From contig CM055874.1 of the NCBI GenBank assembly GCA_029582165.1, positions 33,603,383 to 33,667,382 on the forward strand: 64,000 bases of DNA, given 5' to 3'. A program made the position numbers and the translations under genes. Position 1 is the stretch's first letter, and every line of letters starts with the position of its first letter. This DNA is from Portulaca oleracea. Lineage: Eukaryota; Streptophyta; Magnoliopsida; Caryophyllales; Portulacaceae. Below the pieces are notes generated by a model. That model did no database searches. It saw nothing but the letters and a program-made list of their open reading frames with translations, and had not been told where the DNA came from. Below, in pieces: positions 32,907 through 44,860 of the stretch.

Positions 32907-33705
32907 TTAGAAAGACTCCAAGAGACATGCTCCCAAAGGATCATCGCAAGTAGATTCAAGTCGATGAGATTCTTCAATATATTTATCGACTAGCACTTCC
33001 ATCATATCGATAACATAACATGAATCCCCATAAGAAGGATTTTTCAAGGACCCCTCGAGGTTGAAAATAATGCTCTCATTACCGACATTCAATGACATAT
33101 TACCATGCTTCACATCTATTATTGCTCCGGCCATAGCAAGAAATGGCCTTCCAAAAATAATAGGAATGTTGGAATCTTCATCCATCTCTAGAATCACGAA
33201 ATCACATGGTATCAAAAATCTTCCCACTTGGATCGGAATATCCTCCAATATACCCAAGGGTCTACGTACGGGACGATCGGCCAATTGAAGATTAATGGTT
33301 GTGGGAGTTAAATCGTCAAGGTTCAACTTCTTGCATATAGAATGAGGCATAACGCTCACGCTAGCCCCTAAATCACAAAGAGCACGACTAATCCTCATTT
33401 CACCAATAGTGCAAGGAATGGAAAAACTCCCGGGGTCAGCGAGCTTCTCCGGGGTTTTGTTGTCAATAATAGCACTACAATCGGTCGTCAAGTGGATAAA
33501 AGTCTTCTCTTGAATTCTCCTCTTGCTAGTAAGAAGTTCTTTCAAGTGCTTTTTAAAGGATGGAACCTCGGAAATAGCATCTAGGAATGGAATATTCACT
33601 TGAAGTTTCTTGAGTATTTCTATGAACTTTAAAAATTTAGACTCCGACTTGGGCTTGGCTAACCTCTCGGGAAAAGGAACCGGCGGTAACTTCGGCTTCT
33701 CAATA
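32907..33705 (-). pseudogene. Athila aspartic protease
   Basis: The protease processes the Gag-Pol polyprotein. Typical features are FLDAISEVPSFKKHLKELL, then CTIGEMRISRALCDLGASVS with active-site DLGAS (normal for Athila in place of DSGAS), VMPHSICKKL, LADRPVRRPLGILEDIPIQV, CDFVILEMDED and IIFGRPFLAMAGAIIDV. An in-frame TAA near 33706 separates it from the end of Gag. Between its end and the RT frame the reading continues poorly. Confidence 0.88.
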
Positions 33706-33761
33706 GCTTAAATTGGTTCTTCTTCTATCATCACTCCTTTCCCTTTTCTTACTTTCTCCAT

Positions 33762-34118
33762 CTATTCTCTTTCTTTCTCAATCAATTCTCTCTCAATACT
33801 AGATTCTTCTAACTCCTCCTCATGAACTCCCTCATTTCCCTTCACAAAAAAAAAAAACTCACTGTCCCTTTTCTCTATCAAATCCTCCTCATCCGTGACA
33901 TCCACCACATCACCTTCTTTTTCTCCCAAAACACCCTCCTCCACCATTTTAGGACCTTCAATCTCCCTACCACTCCTCAATGTGATTGCATTAAGTTGCC
34001 CCTTAGGGTTGGGTTGAGGTTGGATAGGAAGGGATTGGATAGGCTTGACTTGTTGCGCCATTTGAGCAAGTTGTAACTCAAGATTCTTAATGCGTGCTTG
34101 GTCTCTATCCTGAGTCAA
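33762..34118 (-). pseudogene. Athila Gag C-terminal part
   Basis: It contains the coiled-coil-like segment RIKNLELQLAQMAQQ, then GQLNAITLRSGREIEGP, the conserved tail of Athila/Tat Gag, followed by an acidic stretch. It follows the 34141-34854 frame after a gap of frame. Confidence 0.8.
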
Positions 34119-34140
34119 TGAGATCTTTTGTAATATTTTC

Positions 34141-34854
34141 TCAATGAAAAATTCTTGTTGTGGTGGTTTGGATACTTGGGAAGATTGACCATGGTGAGGG
34201 TTTTGTTGATACGGACGACGGTTTTAATTTTGGAATCCGGGGGGGTGGGTTTTGGTTTTGTGGGACTTGTTGATTATAGGCATAATTTCCACGAGGACGA
34301 ATTGGATTTTGAGTGGAATAGGAAGGTTTATTATTAGGATAAATTGCTTGAACTTGCTCGGATTGGCATTCACAACATTGTTGCAAAGGGCGTGGTCCTC
34401 CACAAAAATCACACACAACAACTCTAACCTCCGGAATAAGCATCGGTACCTCTTGAGCTGCCTTTACTTGCCTTGTAGTCTCTTCTAAGGCCTTCTTCTG
34501 TTGCATCTCCAATACGACATTCATAAGAAATTTAATTGTAGGGTTACTCTCTAAAGAAGCGCCTCCATCTCTTGGACCACGACCACCTCCCCAATGTGGA
34601 GAGTTTTGAGATAACTCATGAAGAAATACGTTAGCCTCATCCGCCATCTTCTTGAGAAACATGCCACCGGAGGCACGATCGATAGATTCTCGCAAAGAAC
34701 TACATAATCCTGAGTAAAAATGGTGTAAAAGTAGCCAATCTTCCAGATTGTGGTGAGGACATCTTCGTTGAAGACCTTTGAACCTCCCCCATGCTTCGAA
34801 TAAAGTTTCACCGGACTCTTGTTGAAAACTCATAATGCTTGCCTCAAACAACAC
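34141..34854 (-). pseudogene. Athila Gag middle part
   Basis: Capsid sequence SFQQESGETLFEAWGRFKGL, CPHHNLEDWLLLHHFYSGL, then a Cys-rich segment CDFCGGPRPLQQCCEC that corresponds to the zinc-binding part of Athila Gag. It overlaps the upstream 34830-35324 frame by 25 bp. The upstream frame also contains FFPNDE at its end, so one frameshift splits the capsid. Confidence 0.85.
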
Positions 34855-35324
34855 GTCTCATCATTGGGAAAAAACCTTTGAAGAAAATCACGACTGAGGG
34901 TGTCCCATGAAGAATAAGTACCCGACGGACAAGTGTTGAGCCACAATAGTGCTTTCCTCTTCAAGGTGATAGGGAAAAACTTCAACTTCATATATTCAGC
35001 GGAAACTCCGTTCATTTGCACGAAACCGATACGTTGCTCCAACCTATTGATGTGATCGATAGGATTCTCATGTTCACCTCCATGGTATGGAGTATTCTCG
35101 AATATCTCAAGAAAATATGGTTTAAATTCGAATGATGCGTTTGGTGGTAATGTAGGTAATACTATGGGGTCGCCTCCCGTACCCGATGATGGTAATGAAT
35201 ATGAAGCCAAGGTACGGGGTGGATTTTGATCTCCGTCAGCCATTGGAATTTCACCTCTCTCTTGCTCCCTTTGTTGCCTTTCTCGTCTCGAGCTAGCGTT
35301 TGCCTTGCGAATAATACTTTCCAA
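34830..35324 (-). CDS. Athila Gag N-terminal part
   Basis: The first frame after the leader. It has a basic, Gln/Glu-rich start (SRRERQQREQERGEIP), a Pro-rich linker, then retrotransposon gag features FEFKPYFLEIFENTPYHGGE, ENPIDHINRLEQ, LKFFPITLKRKALLWLNT and SWDTLSRDFLQRFFPNDE. Athila Gag forms the particle that packages RNA. The protein ends early through a frameshift near 34840. Confidence 0.85.
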   Translation of the reverse strand: MESIIRKANASSRRERQQREQERGEIPMADGDQNPPRTLASYSLPSSGTGGDPIVLPTLPPNASFEFKPYFLEIFENTPYHGGEHENPIDHINRLEQRIGFVQMNGVSAEYMKLKFFPITLKRKALLWLNTCPSGTYSSWDTLSRDFLQRFFPNDETCCLRQAL

Positions 35325-35494
35325 ATTCGAAATCGGTGGAGTTTTAGGCGTTCAGCCTCATCGAGATCGAGTCTGCATGCGCAAAAAGAACAAATAGAAA
35401 AATCAAATCCTTAACAACTAAGGATACCAAATCTCTAGCAAAGGAAATGATCTTAAACAACCTAAAGACAAAGAGCTAAGCTAGGTGCGCTTGC

Positions 35495-35512
35495 TCCCCG
35501 ACAACGGCGCCA
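35495..35512 (-). other. Primer-binding site of Athila element
   Basis: TGGCGCCGTTGTCGGGGA on the minus strand, three bases after the LTR end. It is the GGCGCC-type site usual for Athila/Tat elements. Confidence 0.9.
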
Positions 35513-35515
35513 TTT

Positions 35516-36878
35516 TGTATAACGTGGTTTTTGTACCCCGCTTTTTGTATCGTTCTTTCTCGAGGAGCTAGAGGCCTTGGCTAGGACAATCTGACTTTAG
35601 GTAAGGTTTAAGGATCACAAGACAATAAGAGGTTTTTCAGGTAAAGGCCAGCACAAACAGAACACAAACACGACTAAGGTTCGGTCAAAAAGGAAACAAT
35701 GGGTGTCGGGAGATTTCGGGATGTAAACGGTAATTAGGACGAGGGTTAAAGAAACGGGACTCTCTAGTTAATCTCTTTCCACTTTCGTGGGCGAGCGTTA
35801 ACTATCCCAATTCCCACCTTCCAACACAAGTGTTGGATGTATTCAAGAGCTTTCGATCTCGAATACATCCCACTTGAGGGAAGGATAGGGTTGGGAAATT
35901 GATTCCACTACGAATTACCTCCTAAAATTGCTAACCCAATCCAAATCAACCATTCACATCCTTACTTTCTCCCTAACCCATAAGGGTTCTAGCCTCTAAT
36001 CATCTTAATTAACATGCTAACAACAATAATAACTTCATCATTCATGCTTAAAACAGAGAATCTAGGTAATCAAAGCAACAATCAAGTAACAACAAACACC
36101 AAGCAATCTAATAACAAAAACAAAGATTAAAATGTAAATAGATGAATTAAAGAGATTAAGGGTTGAGAAATGCTCATTAGTTGATGCCAATGGAAGGATG
36201 ATCAAGAGCAATAAGAATCCAAGCTCCCAAATAAGATAAATCTTCAGAACTTGAACAGAATTCCAATAAAATCCAGTACAAATGCAATAAACCAAGTGTA
36301 ATCACTCACTAATCACTAAGAAATCACACTAATCTCACTCTAATTGAAAGCTAAAATGTTGATATTACAATAGATAGCTGCCTTTTTACTCTAATCGTTG
36401 AAGAGGTGATATATACAACTCCAAGTAGTTACTCAAAACGCAACACTTCATATAACAGATTTTCTGAACCCGCAGGGGACCGCAGGTGCGGTCCTCCGAA
36501 GCACAGGCGATTTTCAATCTTCTCCCTTCGCATGACCGCAGGTGTGGTCTGTGGGACTGCAGGTGCGGTCCCTCTCGGGTGACTTTGTTCCCAGCCCAAG
36601 TCTTGGCAACCACCGCAACTACTGTCTAGTGGACCGCAGCTGCGGTCCTCCTCGGCTGGCTGGAAATTCCTTCTTTGCATCGCCTTTGACCCGGTCAAGA
36701 CCCGGGAAACCTCGGGATTCCCAAAATAGCTCTAAAATGACCCTTTTTACCACGTTTTGAGTAGAAACTCCAATATCTACAAAATAACCAAAAATGTATT
36801 AAAAGTTATGAAATTAAAACACGAAACGAGTTAAAAGCCTAAGAATTAAGGCGCTATTTAGACACAAAATTGGGTCTA

Positions 36879-36882
<4 letters not shown>
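35516..36882 (-). repeat. Athila 5' LTR (1367 bp)
   Basis: On the minus strand it starts TGTTTAGACCC at 36882 and ends GTTATACA at 35516. It lacks a 127-bp stretch present in the 3' LTR at a GAGGGTT word (35741-35747). Four palindromic cassettes lie at 36478-36647. (AT)n follows directly. Confidence 0.93.
36478..36647. repeat. Palindromic cassette cluster in the 5' LTR
   Basis: GACCGCAGGTGCGGTC at 36478-36493, GACCGCAGGTGTGGTC at 36534-36549, GACTGCAGGTGCGGTC at 36555-36570 and a fully palindromic GACCGCAGCTGCGGTC at 36632-36647. The arrangement differs from the 3' LTR by gain or loss of units. Confidence 0.85.

Positions 36883-36921
<39 letters not shown>
36883..36921. repeat. (AT)n microsatellite
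   Basis: An AT run between the Athila LTR and the organelle-like DNA. It may be the other half of the TA tract at the far side of the element. Confidence 0.97.
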
Positions 36922-36926
<5 letters not shown>

Positions 36927-38291
36927 CGGTCGAAGCAAAGGAGTCACAAACCTTGTTTTGTTTTGTATAGCGGCAAAACCTTACTTTGACTTAATTTAAG
37001 AGATATACGAGTTCCGTCGAGTTGTGTCTGGAACATAGCGACCATCGGAGGAAAGTAAGGAGCTATAAAGGCATTCATTAACGAGTTCTTGTTCCTTTCG
37101 GGCTGACAATTCGGAGAAACAAGAAGAGTCCAGAGTGTGCACCAACGAGAGTACGCTGGAAAGATTCCCCGAATAGCATTTTTTTATATATGATAATTGT
37201 TAGAAGGTTTCCAATGGCTATCAGATAACTCAGTGACCACTTTCTTTTGGTGTCTGTTTGGCGGAAATTTCTTTTATTTTTAAGGGTAGTTCTCGTCCAT
37301 AATCTGAAGCCCTAACAAACCGTTGTGATTAACAAAAATAAGCCCAAAGAACACAACCGTTCGTTGGGGTGTTAACTGTGTTCCCTTGGAATTCGTCTTT
37401 TATTTATATTTATAAAGCAGTTCAGCTTTCTATTGTGTACTCAAGCAAATAATAGGTAAGCGGCAGACCCGAAGAAGGAAGGTATCGCCGTTTCAAAGGA
37501 AAAGACCAAACGAGCGTAATGAAGCGAGCAATGTTTTACGTTCCCTTTAACTACGTTCTTAGTTTCCTTTTAAGGCGAGAAAAAGGCAAACGAACTAGTT
37601 CGTGGGTAGGTAGTCCAAGGATTGAGGTATATACCACTTTTCCAACATTCTACTATCCGGCGGCGAGCGGGCATCTCCCGCAACGCAAGCAGCATTGTTC
37701 GCCACTACTCGAAAAGCAAAAGATTCGAGAGTCGAGGATGAAAATAGTATCTCTGTTTCAAGTACTCAGGAACCAATCGGGGCAGGATTTGAGGTCAATT
37801 ACCTCAAACGAGATTGAGGTTCTTTCGATCAGATGGACCTTCTCAAGAGTCACCCCAAGTTATCTTCCCACGACCGAAAGAGTGCTAGAACATAACACAC
37901 TCCAGAACTCTTCCAGAGAACAATCCAATCGGAAATACACAGACATTGAGAGGCCACTCAGAAGATAAGATTAAGATATCCAAATTCCCCCAATGAGAAT
38001 CTCCGATCCCTTGTCCGATCAACCATCACCACCTCCCCCACCACTGTATCCTTAGCAGTCGAGTAAAGACCTAAACCTACTGATGAAAGTGATCGATTAT
38101 CCACTGGTGGGTGAGCGAAGAAAGAGATGACTTTTAGGGTAGAGATAGAAGGCGGCGGTAGCGCCATATACCATCTGTTTGGCTTACAGTCGCTTCAACG
38201 GCTGAGCTACTTAGACTGTCCCCATTGATTCTACTCTAATTCCAGTATCTGGCTGTTCTTCATCTTACCTGGGAGGAAGTGAACTTTACCT

Positions 38292-38486
38292 AACTCTTTA
38301 GATTCCAACGCAATTTATCCCTTTGGAGCTGACGTAACAAACTACGCGAGCGAAGCCAACAGAAACCAAGATACATTTATTAGAATGGGGAATTATGGAG
38401 GGCATGCTGATGTGTTTAAGCAATATGGTGAGAATTTGTACTACTATGACCCGAATAAAGGCTCCGAAGGAGTGAGAATGTCATAA
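38292..38486 (+). pseudogene. Possible mitochondrial-plasmid family B DNA polymerase fragment
   Basis: A frame without an ATG start reads NYGGHADVFKQYGENLYYYD before ending at a TAA. YGG, followed about 15 residues later by YYYD, resembles the exonuclease-to-motif-A region of protein-primed family B polymerases carried by plant mitochondrial linear plasmids. The downstream motif A is not kept. Such fragments are common in plant mitochondrial genomes. It is a recognition from short motifs only. Confidence 0.45.
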
Positions 38487-39533
38487 AATACTAAACTGTA
38501 ATGAAAGACCCCATCCCTTAAAAGTGGTATGTCTTCCGCCCAATACATAGGTTTTTTTTACTTTATTCAAGGATTCATTGAATTTGTTGCGATACAAAAT
38601 TTGGAAAAATGGAGTTCTCTCCCAAGCTATGAGTTAATACTTGATAGGAGTTAAGAATTGATTTACGGACTAAGCCCGAACGATGTGAAATTAATACAAT
38701 GGATTCAAAAGCATCAAACCTCTCTTGTTCGAAAAAACCAAAACACATCGAAATGGTACCAGCCGTACTTGGCCTGGGGCTAAGATAACTCAAGTAGGAG
38801 AGCCGTGTTATGGGTGACCTTATTGTTGGCAAGGTACTTAGCAGGGCGTGCAAAGAAGGATGGCTGGCAGGGAGAGACAAAGGGTTTAGAACGCCCGAGT
38901 CTCATGTCATATGACTCCAGATTCGGCTTTGGGATACAGACCCGATACCGCCTTCTTTCGCTTGAGAGATAGACCAACCTCTCATAAACCTCAAACTTGG
39001 GGACGCGAGAAACATAAAACAACTGACCACTCCTTCTTCAACAGTCCGAGAGGATCTTGGACAGACCGCTCGCCAACTACTATGATTAAAATAACTACCA
39101 TTGAACCGGCTTTCCTCTCGTTATATCTAATCTATTCAAAGCAAGCAGTCAATCCCATCCTCTTTTGCTACCATCGAGCCACGCGCCTCGGCTCTCCTCC
39201 CGCCGCTTCAAGAAATGATAGTTTTCGGTGGTACCGGTGAACCGCGCGATCTCTTTAGATGCGTGGGACAGAGGGCTCGTAGTACCTGTGCTAGCTGGTA
39301 TTCCGTGGGAGGGAAGGAGCCTAAATCGACATCTAGATTCTTTGTTTGAAGGAACTCTATAGTAGCTCCTTAGCTGCTAACTGGCTGGACAAGCGGCTCT
39401 CATTTCGTTCCAAGTTCATATCATATTTTTACCATTTTTTATTTCATAATACGAATCTCGCGACCTCTTAGCGTCAGACTTTGATTTGAGATCCCGGGAA
39501 GACTGCTTCGATTCGTTTGGTTTCCCTTTCTCA

Positions 39534-40190
<657 letters not shown>

Positions 40191-40607
40191 TCAAGTAAAT
40201 AGCTCCCCTAGCGAGTCAAAAATGGACTTAAACCCGATTCAATGTAGCAAGGGCAATAACATGATTTAAACAAAAAATGTAAAACTTGAGACAAAAGCGT
40301 TTCCACGACCTTTTCCAATCAAACAAGAACAGCTGCGGAAGGCGAAGAAGTCAATGTAGCTATTCCCCGCGAAAGACCATTGCGCCAAACCTTCCGGGAA
40401 TCACTCGATCTCTTGGATGGGAAGAGCCCATGGGCATAGCCTAACAATAGGTACACAAAGCGAGAGGGCCGATCTCTTCTCTTCAATCGGCAAAATCTGA
40501 GACATACGCAGCGCGACTAGCGAAATCCACATTGACTTATCCTAAGATATACGAAAACAGAAGAGTTAGAACTTCGGGTATGGAGAATCTACTAATGAAG
40601 TTGAAGC

Positions 40608-40610
<3 letters not shown>

Positions 40611-40645
<35 letters not shown>

Positions 40646-40656
40646 TATATATATAT
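40611..40656. repeat. (AT)n microsatellite
   Basis: AT repeats with two ATTAT interruptions at the right border of the organelle-like block. Confidence 0.95.
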
Positions 40657-41631
40657 CTATAGCTACTATAAAAGAGCATAAGGTTCAAGTGTCCCAACAT
40701 TGAATTACCAATATACCCTCCATTATATTATCTTTTTACTTAAATGACTTTTAATTTCCTAAACTATTTTTATGGTGTTATTATTGTTTTTATTTTCATT
40801 TTCATTATTTTATTTATTCTTGTTCAACCTTATATGATGACTATAAACTTTATAAAGTCATAGATTATTATTATTATTATTATTATTATTATTGTTACTC
40901 TTAATTAGTAGTAGTATTATTCCTTTTTCATTGTTTAATATATTTTGTCAACTTTTGTATAATGACCATATATAAGCCTTAAAAATTATTGTTATTGTTA
41001 TAATAATAATTATTATTATTTCATTAATAATGATATATAATAAGTAGTAGTAGCGGTATATATATATATATATTTATGTGATTTCTTTGAAAACTTAATG
41101 GTATTCCCTACAGAGTGTGGTTTAACATAAGCTTGGTGATGAGTTGAATAATATTAGAATCTGGATCATGATACAAATATGACGATAAATATGACAATTT
41201 GTTTAATTTATTGGTACATAATATATTTTGAATTTTGAAACTGTCAACATAAACATTAAGATATGATAGGTGATTGGAATTTCCAATGTGATTTATATAT
41301 AGTGTCCAACTTTTAATTTGCTAAACTACCCTTTACGATGCCATTATTCTTTTTTTTTTTCCTATTCATTGTTTATATGTTGCTGTAAACTTTTAATTTG
41401 ATTTATATATTATTAATATTATTATTATCATCATCATTATTATTATTATTATTATTAATATCATCGTCATTATAAATTTTAGGCTTTGTGTACTTTTAAG
41501 GAGCCTATAAATTATTAGCATAATTATTACTTTTTTTACTATTTTGTTTATTATTGTTATTATTACTATTATTATTACTACCACTATTATTACTATTACT
41601 ATTATATATTTTATTATTATATTATTATTTA

Positions 41632-41675
<44 letters not shown>

Positions 41676-41807
41676 GAGTAGTTAGTTAGACTATTTGCAA
41701 GATAGCTTCAATGTGCTTAATAAATCATTAGTTACCAAATCAATAGTTCCTTCTATTTAAGAGTTATTATATTTATATCATACATTTTTTTTGATGGATT
41801 TATAACC

Positions 41808-41886
<79 letters not shown>

Positions 41887-41902
41887 TAAATTTCCATTTA
41901 CT
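40657..41902. repeat. AT-rich DNA with (ATT)n microsatellites, no gene
   Basis: Trinucleotide ATT/TTA runs at 40867-40892, 41638-41682 and 41811-41885, the last about 25 units long. The rest is AT-rich without motifs. The long run ends 17 bp before a Ty3 LTR. Confidence 0.85.
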
Positions 41903-42571
41903 TGATGTATAACTGATGCAAAGTTAGGGTTTGAGATCAATTACACATCAAGGAGACGTGCAACCAATCCTAGGGCTAGGGTAAGGACGACGTAGGCCTA
42001 GGGTTTTTGTAGGATATCTTAATGAAGATAGGTAATTTGGATAGTTCAATGGAATTGAACTTGATACAGAAACACCACAAGTCTAATCCCTAAGGCTTCT
42101 TGTTCTTCTACTTAGTTACAGAAACACCTTCTAAGTATTGGAACAAGTTTTACCTCACCATTTGAATAGCAAATTCAAGATACAATAGTAGAAAAGAAAA
42201 GAGGAAAACTCTCAGGATGAGTAAAAAAAACTCGTTTGGTATTCATAATCAAAAGCTGTGTGTCCTCTTTAGACATTACAAACCTCCTTATATACTAGAC
42301 TAAGTCCTAATCCTTCTAGGACTACTAACTTGACGCCTAAGCACCCTAGGATGAATCCTTCTAGGATTCCCTTTGGCTTTTCCTAATCCTAATTGGATTA
42401 GTTACAAACAAACGACTAGGACTAGGATTATCTCCTTCTAGACTCTTCTAGACTCCTCTACTTGACGCCTAAGCTACTAAATAATACTTGGCATTATGCC
42501 TTATAACAAACTAAGCTACTAATAAGGAAAATATATGTAACTAACTTAACTACTAATAAGGAAAATACAAA
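41903..42571 (-). repeat. Ty3 family A 3' LTR
   Basis: On the + strand it opens TGATGTATAACTGATGCAAA. It shares with the other copies GGAGACGTGCAACCAATCC, GGCTTCTTGTTCTTCTACTT and CTTGGCATTATGCCTTATAA. The right end near GAAAATACAAA is approximate. Confidence 0.85.
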
Positions 42572-42699
42572 TACTCCTAATTTCTCTTCTAGGCGTCCCT
42601 TGCACGTGACTTTCCCTCCTTTTAGCTAGTTTGGATGTCTTCTTGGAATATAGAGCACACCACATGAGTTGGTCGTTGGGCCTCCTTAATGGATCCTTC

Positions 42700-43449
42700 T
42701 TATAGGGCCTTCTCTACTTCCATGTGAACGAATTGGACCTCCTTTGGACTTGGCGAGTTGGACGGATCTCCATCATTCCCCTCTTGTTGAGAAGAGTTTG
42801 TCCTCGAACTAGGAAGGTCATCTTCTTCATCATAGTAGGGTTTAAGATCAGCTACATTGAAAGTTACACTTCCACCATAATCATCACTCAATGCAAGCTT
42901 GTAAGCGTTATCCCCTACTCTTTCCAAGACTTCAAACGGTCCATCAACTTTAGGAACCAACTTTCCTTTACTCTTAGAGGGAAACCTTTCCTTCTTCAAG
43001 TGTACCCATACTAGATCTCCTGGATGGAATATGACTCTCTTCCTCTTCTTGTTAGCTAAGCTTGAAGTTTGCTGAATATACTTAGCTATTCTCGCCCTTA
43101 CTTCTTCATGTAGCTTTTGGATCTCTTGAGCTCTCTTACTTGCTTCATGACTGAACCTCATAGTTGTATTGATGGGTGTGAAGTCCATAGGTGTGATAGG
43201 GTTTCTTCCATATACTACTTGGAAGGGTGATCGTCCTGTTGCTTTGCTAGGGGCATGGTTGAAAGCAAATTCAACATGTGGGAGTAGTGTATCCCAACCC
43301 TTCTTATCTTTACTCACCAAAGACCTTAGTAAGGTACCAAGAGTTCGGTTGGTGACTTCAGTTAGCCCATCTGTTTGGGGGTGACATGTCGTGCTAAACT
43401 TGAGTTTGGTATGAGCTTGGTACATGACTTCTTCCATAGAGTAACCCAA
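42700..43449 (-). pseudogene. Ty3 family A integrase C-terminal half
   Basis: It carries STTCHPQTDGLTEVTNRTLG with the catalytic Glu, WDTLLPHVEFAFNHAPSKAT, then the DNA-binding tail FHPGDLVWVHLKKERFPSKS (the GPF/Y module follows: GPFEVLERVGDNAYKL). The end is acidic, with SSRTNSSQQEGNDGDPS. The N-terminal half is in a different frame at 43362-44270, so integrase is split by an indel near 43430. Confidence 0.9.
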
Positions 43450-44270
43450 AAGTGACTAAGGAACTTAGCATCCCTGTCGGAAACCATAGTCTTGTGTATT
43501 CCATGTAGTTCCATGATCTCTTGGAAGTATAATTCAGCAACTCTTACATCATCATAAGTGGTGTGGCAAGGAACAAAGTCAGCCATCTTTGAAAAATGAT
43601 CAACTACCACCATGATAGAGTCTTTTCCTCGTTGAGTTCTTGGTAGTCCCACAATGAAGTCGAGACTAACATCTTCCCAAGGACCTTCTGGTATAGGCAA
43701 TGGTGTATTTAATCCTTGAGGTAATACATGACTCTTGGGTAGGTTGCAAATAGAACAACGCTTCACCATATGCTCAACATCTCTAATCATATGCGGCCAA
43801 TAATAATGTTCCTTCAACATGAGATAGGTCTTCTTAATACCATAGTGTCCTACTAGGCTTCCTCCATGAACTTCTAAGATAAGCAGCTCTCTAAGACTGC
43901 TTTTGGGAATGCACAGTTGATTCCCATGAAATAGGAAACCCTTCTCCATATGATAATGGTTCTGAGGATGTTTCTTGCATGCTTCATAGACCTCCATGAA
44001 ATCTTCATCTCCAACATATAACTCTTTAATATGTTCAAGCCCTAATACTCTTGAATCAAGGACGTGAAGTAATAGGTACCTTCTTGATAAGGCGTCAGCT
44101 CCCTTGTTGAAGTGTCTAGCTTTGTGTTGAATAACAAAGTGATAAGCTTGCATGTACTCGACCCACTTAGCATGGCGTGGGTTTAACTTGTGTTTCCCTT
44201 GGATATACTTCAATAAGATAGTGTCTCCAATGCTCCAGGGCTCAAATAATAGCATATAACTCTTTGTCAT
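43362..44270 (-). pseudogene. Ty3 family A RNase H end and integrase N-terminal half
   Basis: It begins at the RNase H C-terminal part (LNPRHAKWVEYMQAYHFVIQ, KGADALSRR). The integrase zinc domain follows (HYYWPHMIRDVEHMVKRCSI with the Cys pair CSICN), then core motifs VSLDFIVGLP and VSDRDAKFLSHFW with two catalytic Asp residues. The frame then departs from the family just before the Glu-containing region. It is preceded by another frame break with the RT/RNase H segment. Confidence 0.88.
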
Positions 44271-44840
44271 AAGTACTATACTTCTTCCTTGCTACACTGA
44301 GTTTCTCACTGTAATAGGCTAAGGGCCGACTTCTTGAGATAATATAGCTCCAATACCAACTCCAGAGGTATCACAATCAACTTCAAACTTCTTATCAAAG
44401 CTTGGTAGGGCTAACACAAGGGCGGTACAAAGCTTTTCTTTGATAGTTTCGAAGGCTTGTTGGGCTGCTTGAGTCCATGAGGACTCTTTAGAGTTCAATA
44501 GCTCGGTCATAGGTGCTAGAATATCACTGAAATTCTTCACAAACCTCCTATAGAAAGAGGCCAAGCCGTGGAAGCTTCTGACATCGTGAATATTGGTAGG
44601 AGTAGGCCACTCCTTGATAGCTTTGATCTTTTCTTCAGCAACTTGGATCCCATCAGCCGAGAGTACGTAGCCAAGAAAGACTACTTTGTTGGTGAAGAAG
44701 TGACACTTAGCTAGGTTACCGTATAGCTTCTCTTGGGCCAGAATACCCAATACTAATGTAAGATGATTGACGTGGTCTTCTTGAGTCTTGCTATACACAA
44801 GTATGTCATCAAAGTAGACGACAACACACTTGCCAATAAG
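44271..44840 (-). pseudogene. Ty3 family A RT end and RNase H start
   Basis: RT catalytic box [15 protein letters not shown] (about 44775-44822), then [34 protein letters not shown] and a thumb region [19 protein letters not shown]. The RNase H start is [18 protein letters not shown]. The frame ends at a stop near 44319; a frame break links it to the next segment. Confidence 0.88.
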
Positions 44841-44860
44841 GGCTTCAAAACCTGGTTCAT

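Larger units (their letters stand above)
23661..36882 (-). mobile_element. Athila-type Ty3 LTR retrotransposon, near complete, 13.2 kb
   Basis: A minus-strand element with two LTRs (about 23661-25133 and 35516-36882), a TGGCGCCGTTGTCGGGGA primer-binding site, gag, protease with a DLGAS motif, RT, RNase H, integrase, and a downstream Athila ORF-1/env-like gene. A long 3' untranslated region follows. The gene order and DLGAS protease support the Athila lineage. Coding frames carry a few frameshifts and stops. It is inserted in a TA microsatellite, so the TSD is ambiguous. It contains 13 copies of a 16-bp GACCGCAGGTGCGGTC-like palindrome. Confidence 0.93.

Noticed and set aside
37519..37968. 149-codon frame in the organelle-like block
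   Set aside because: No motif or known mitochondrial protein recognised. Long chance frames are common in GC-balanced mitochondrial intergenic DNA.
42700..43000. Chromodomain after the family A integrase
   Set aside because: The integrase tail ends within about 50 residues after the GPF/Y module, in acidic Ser-rich sequence; no chromodomain aromatic residues are seen.
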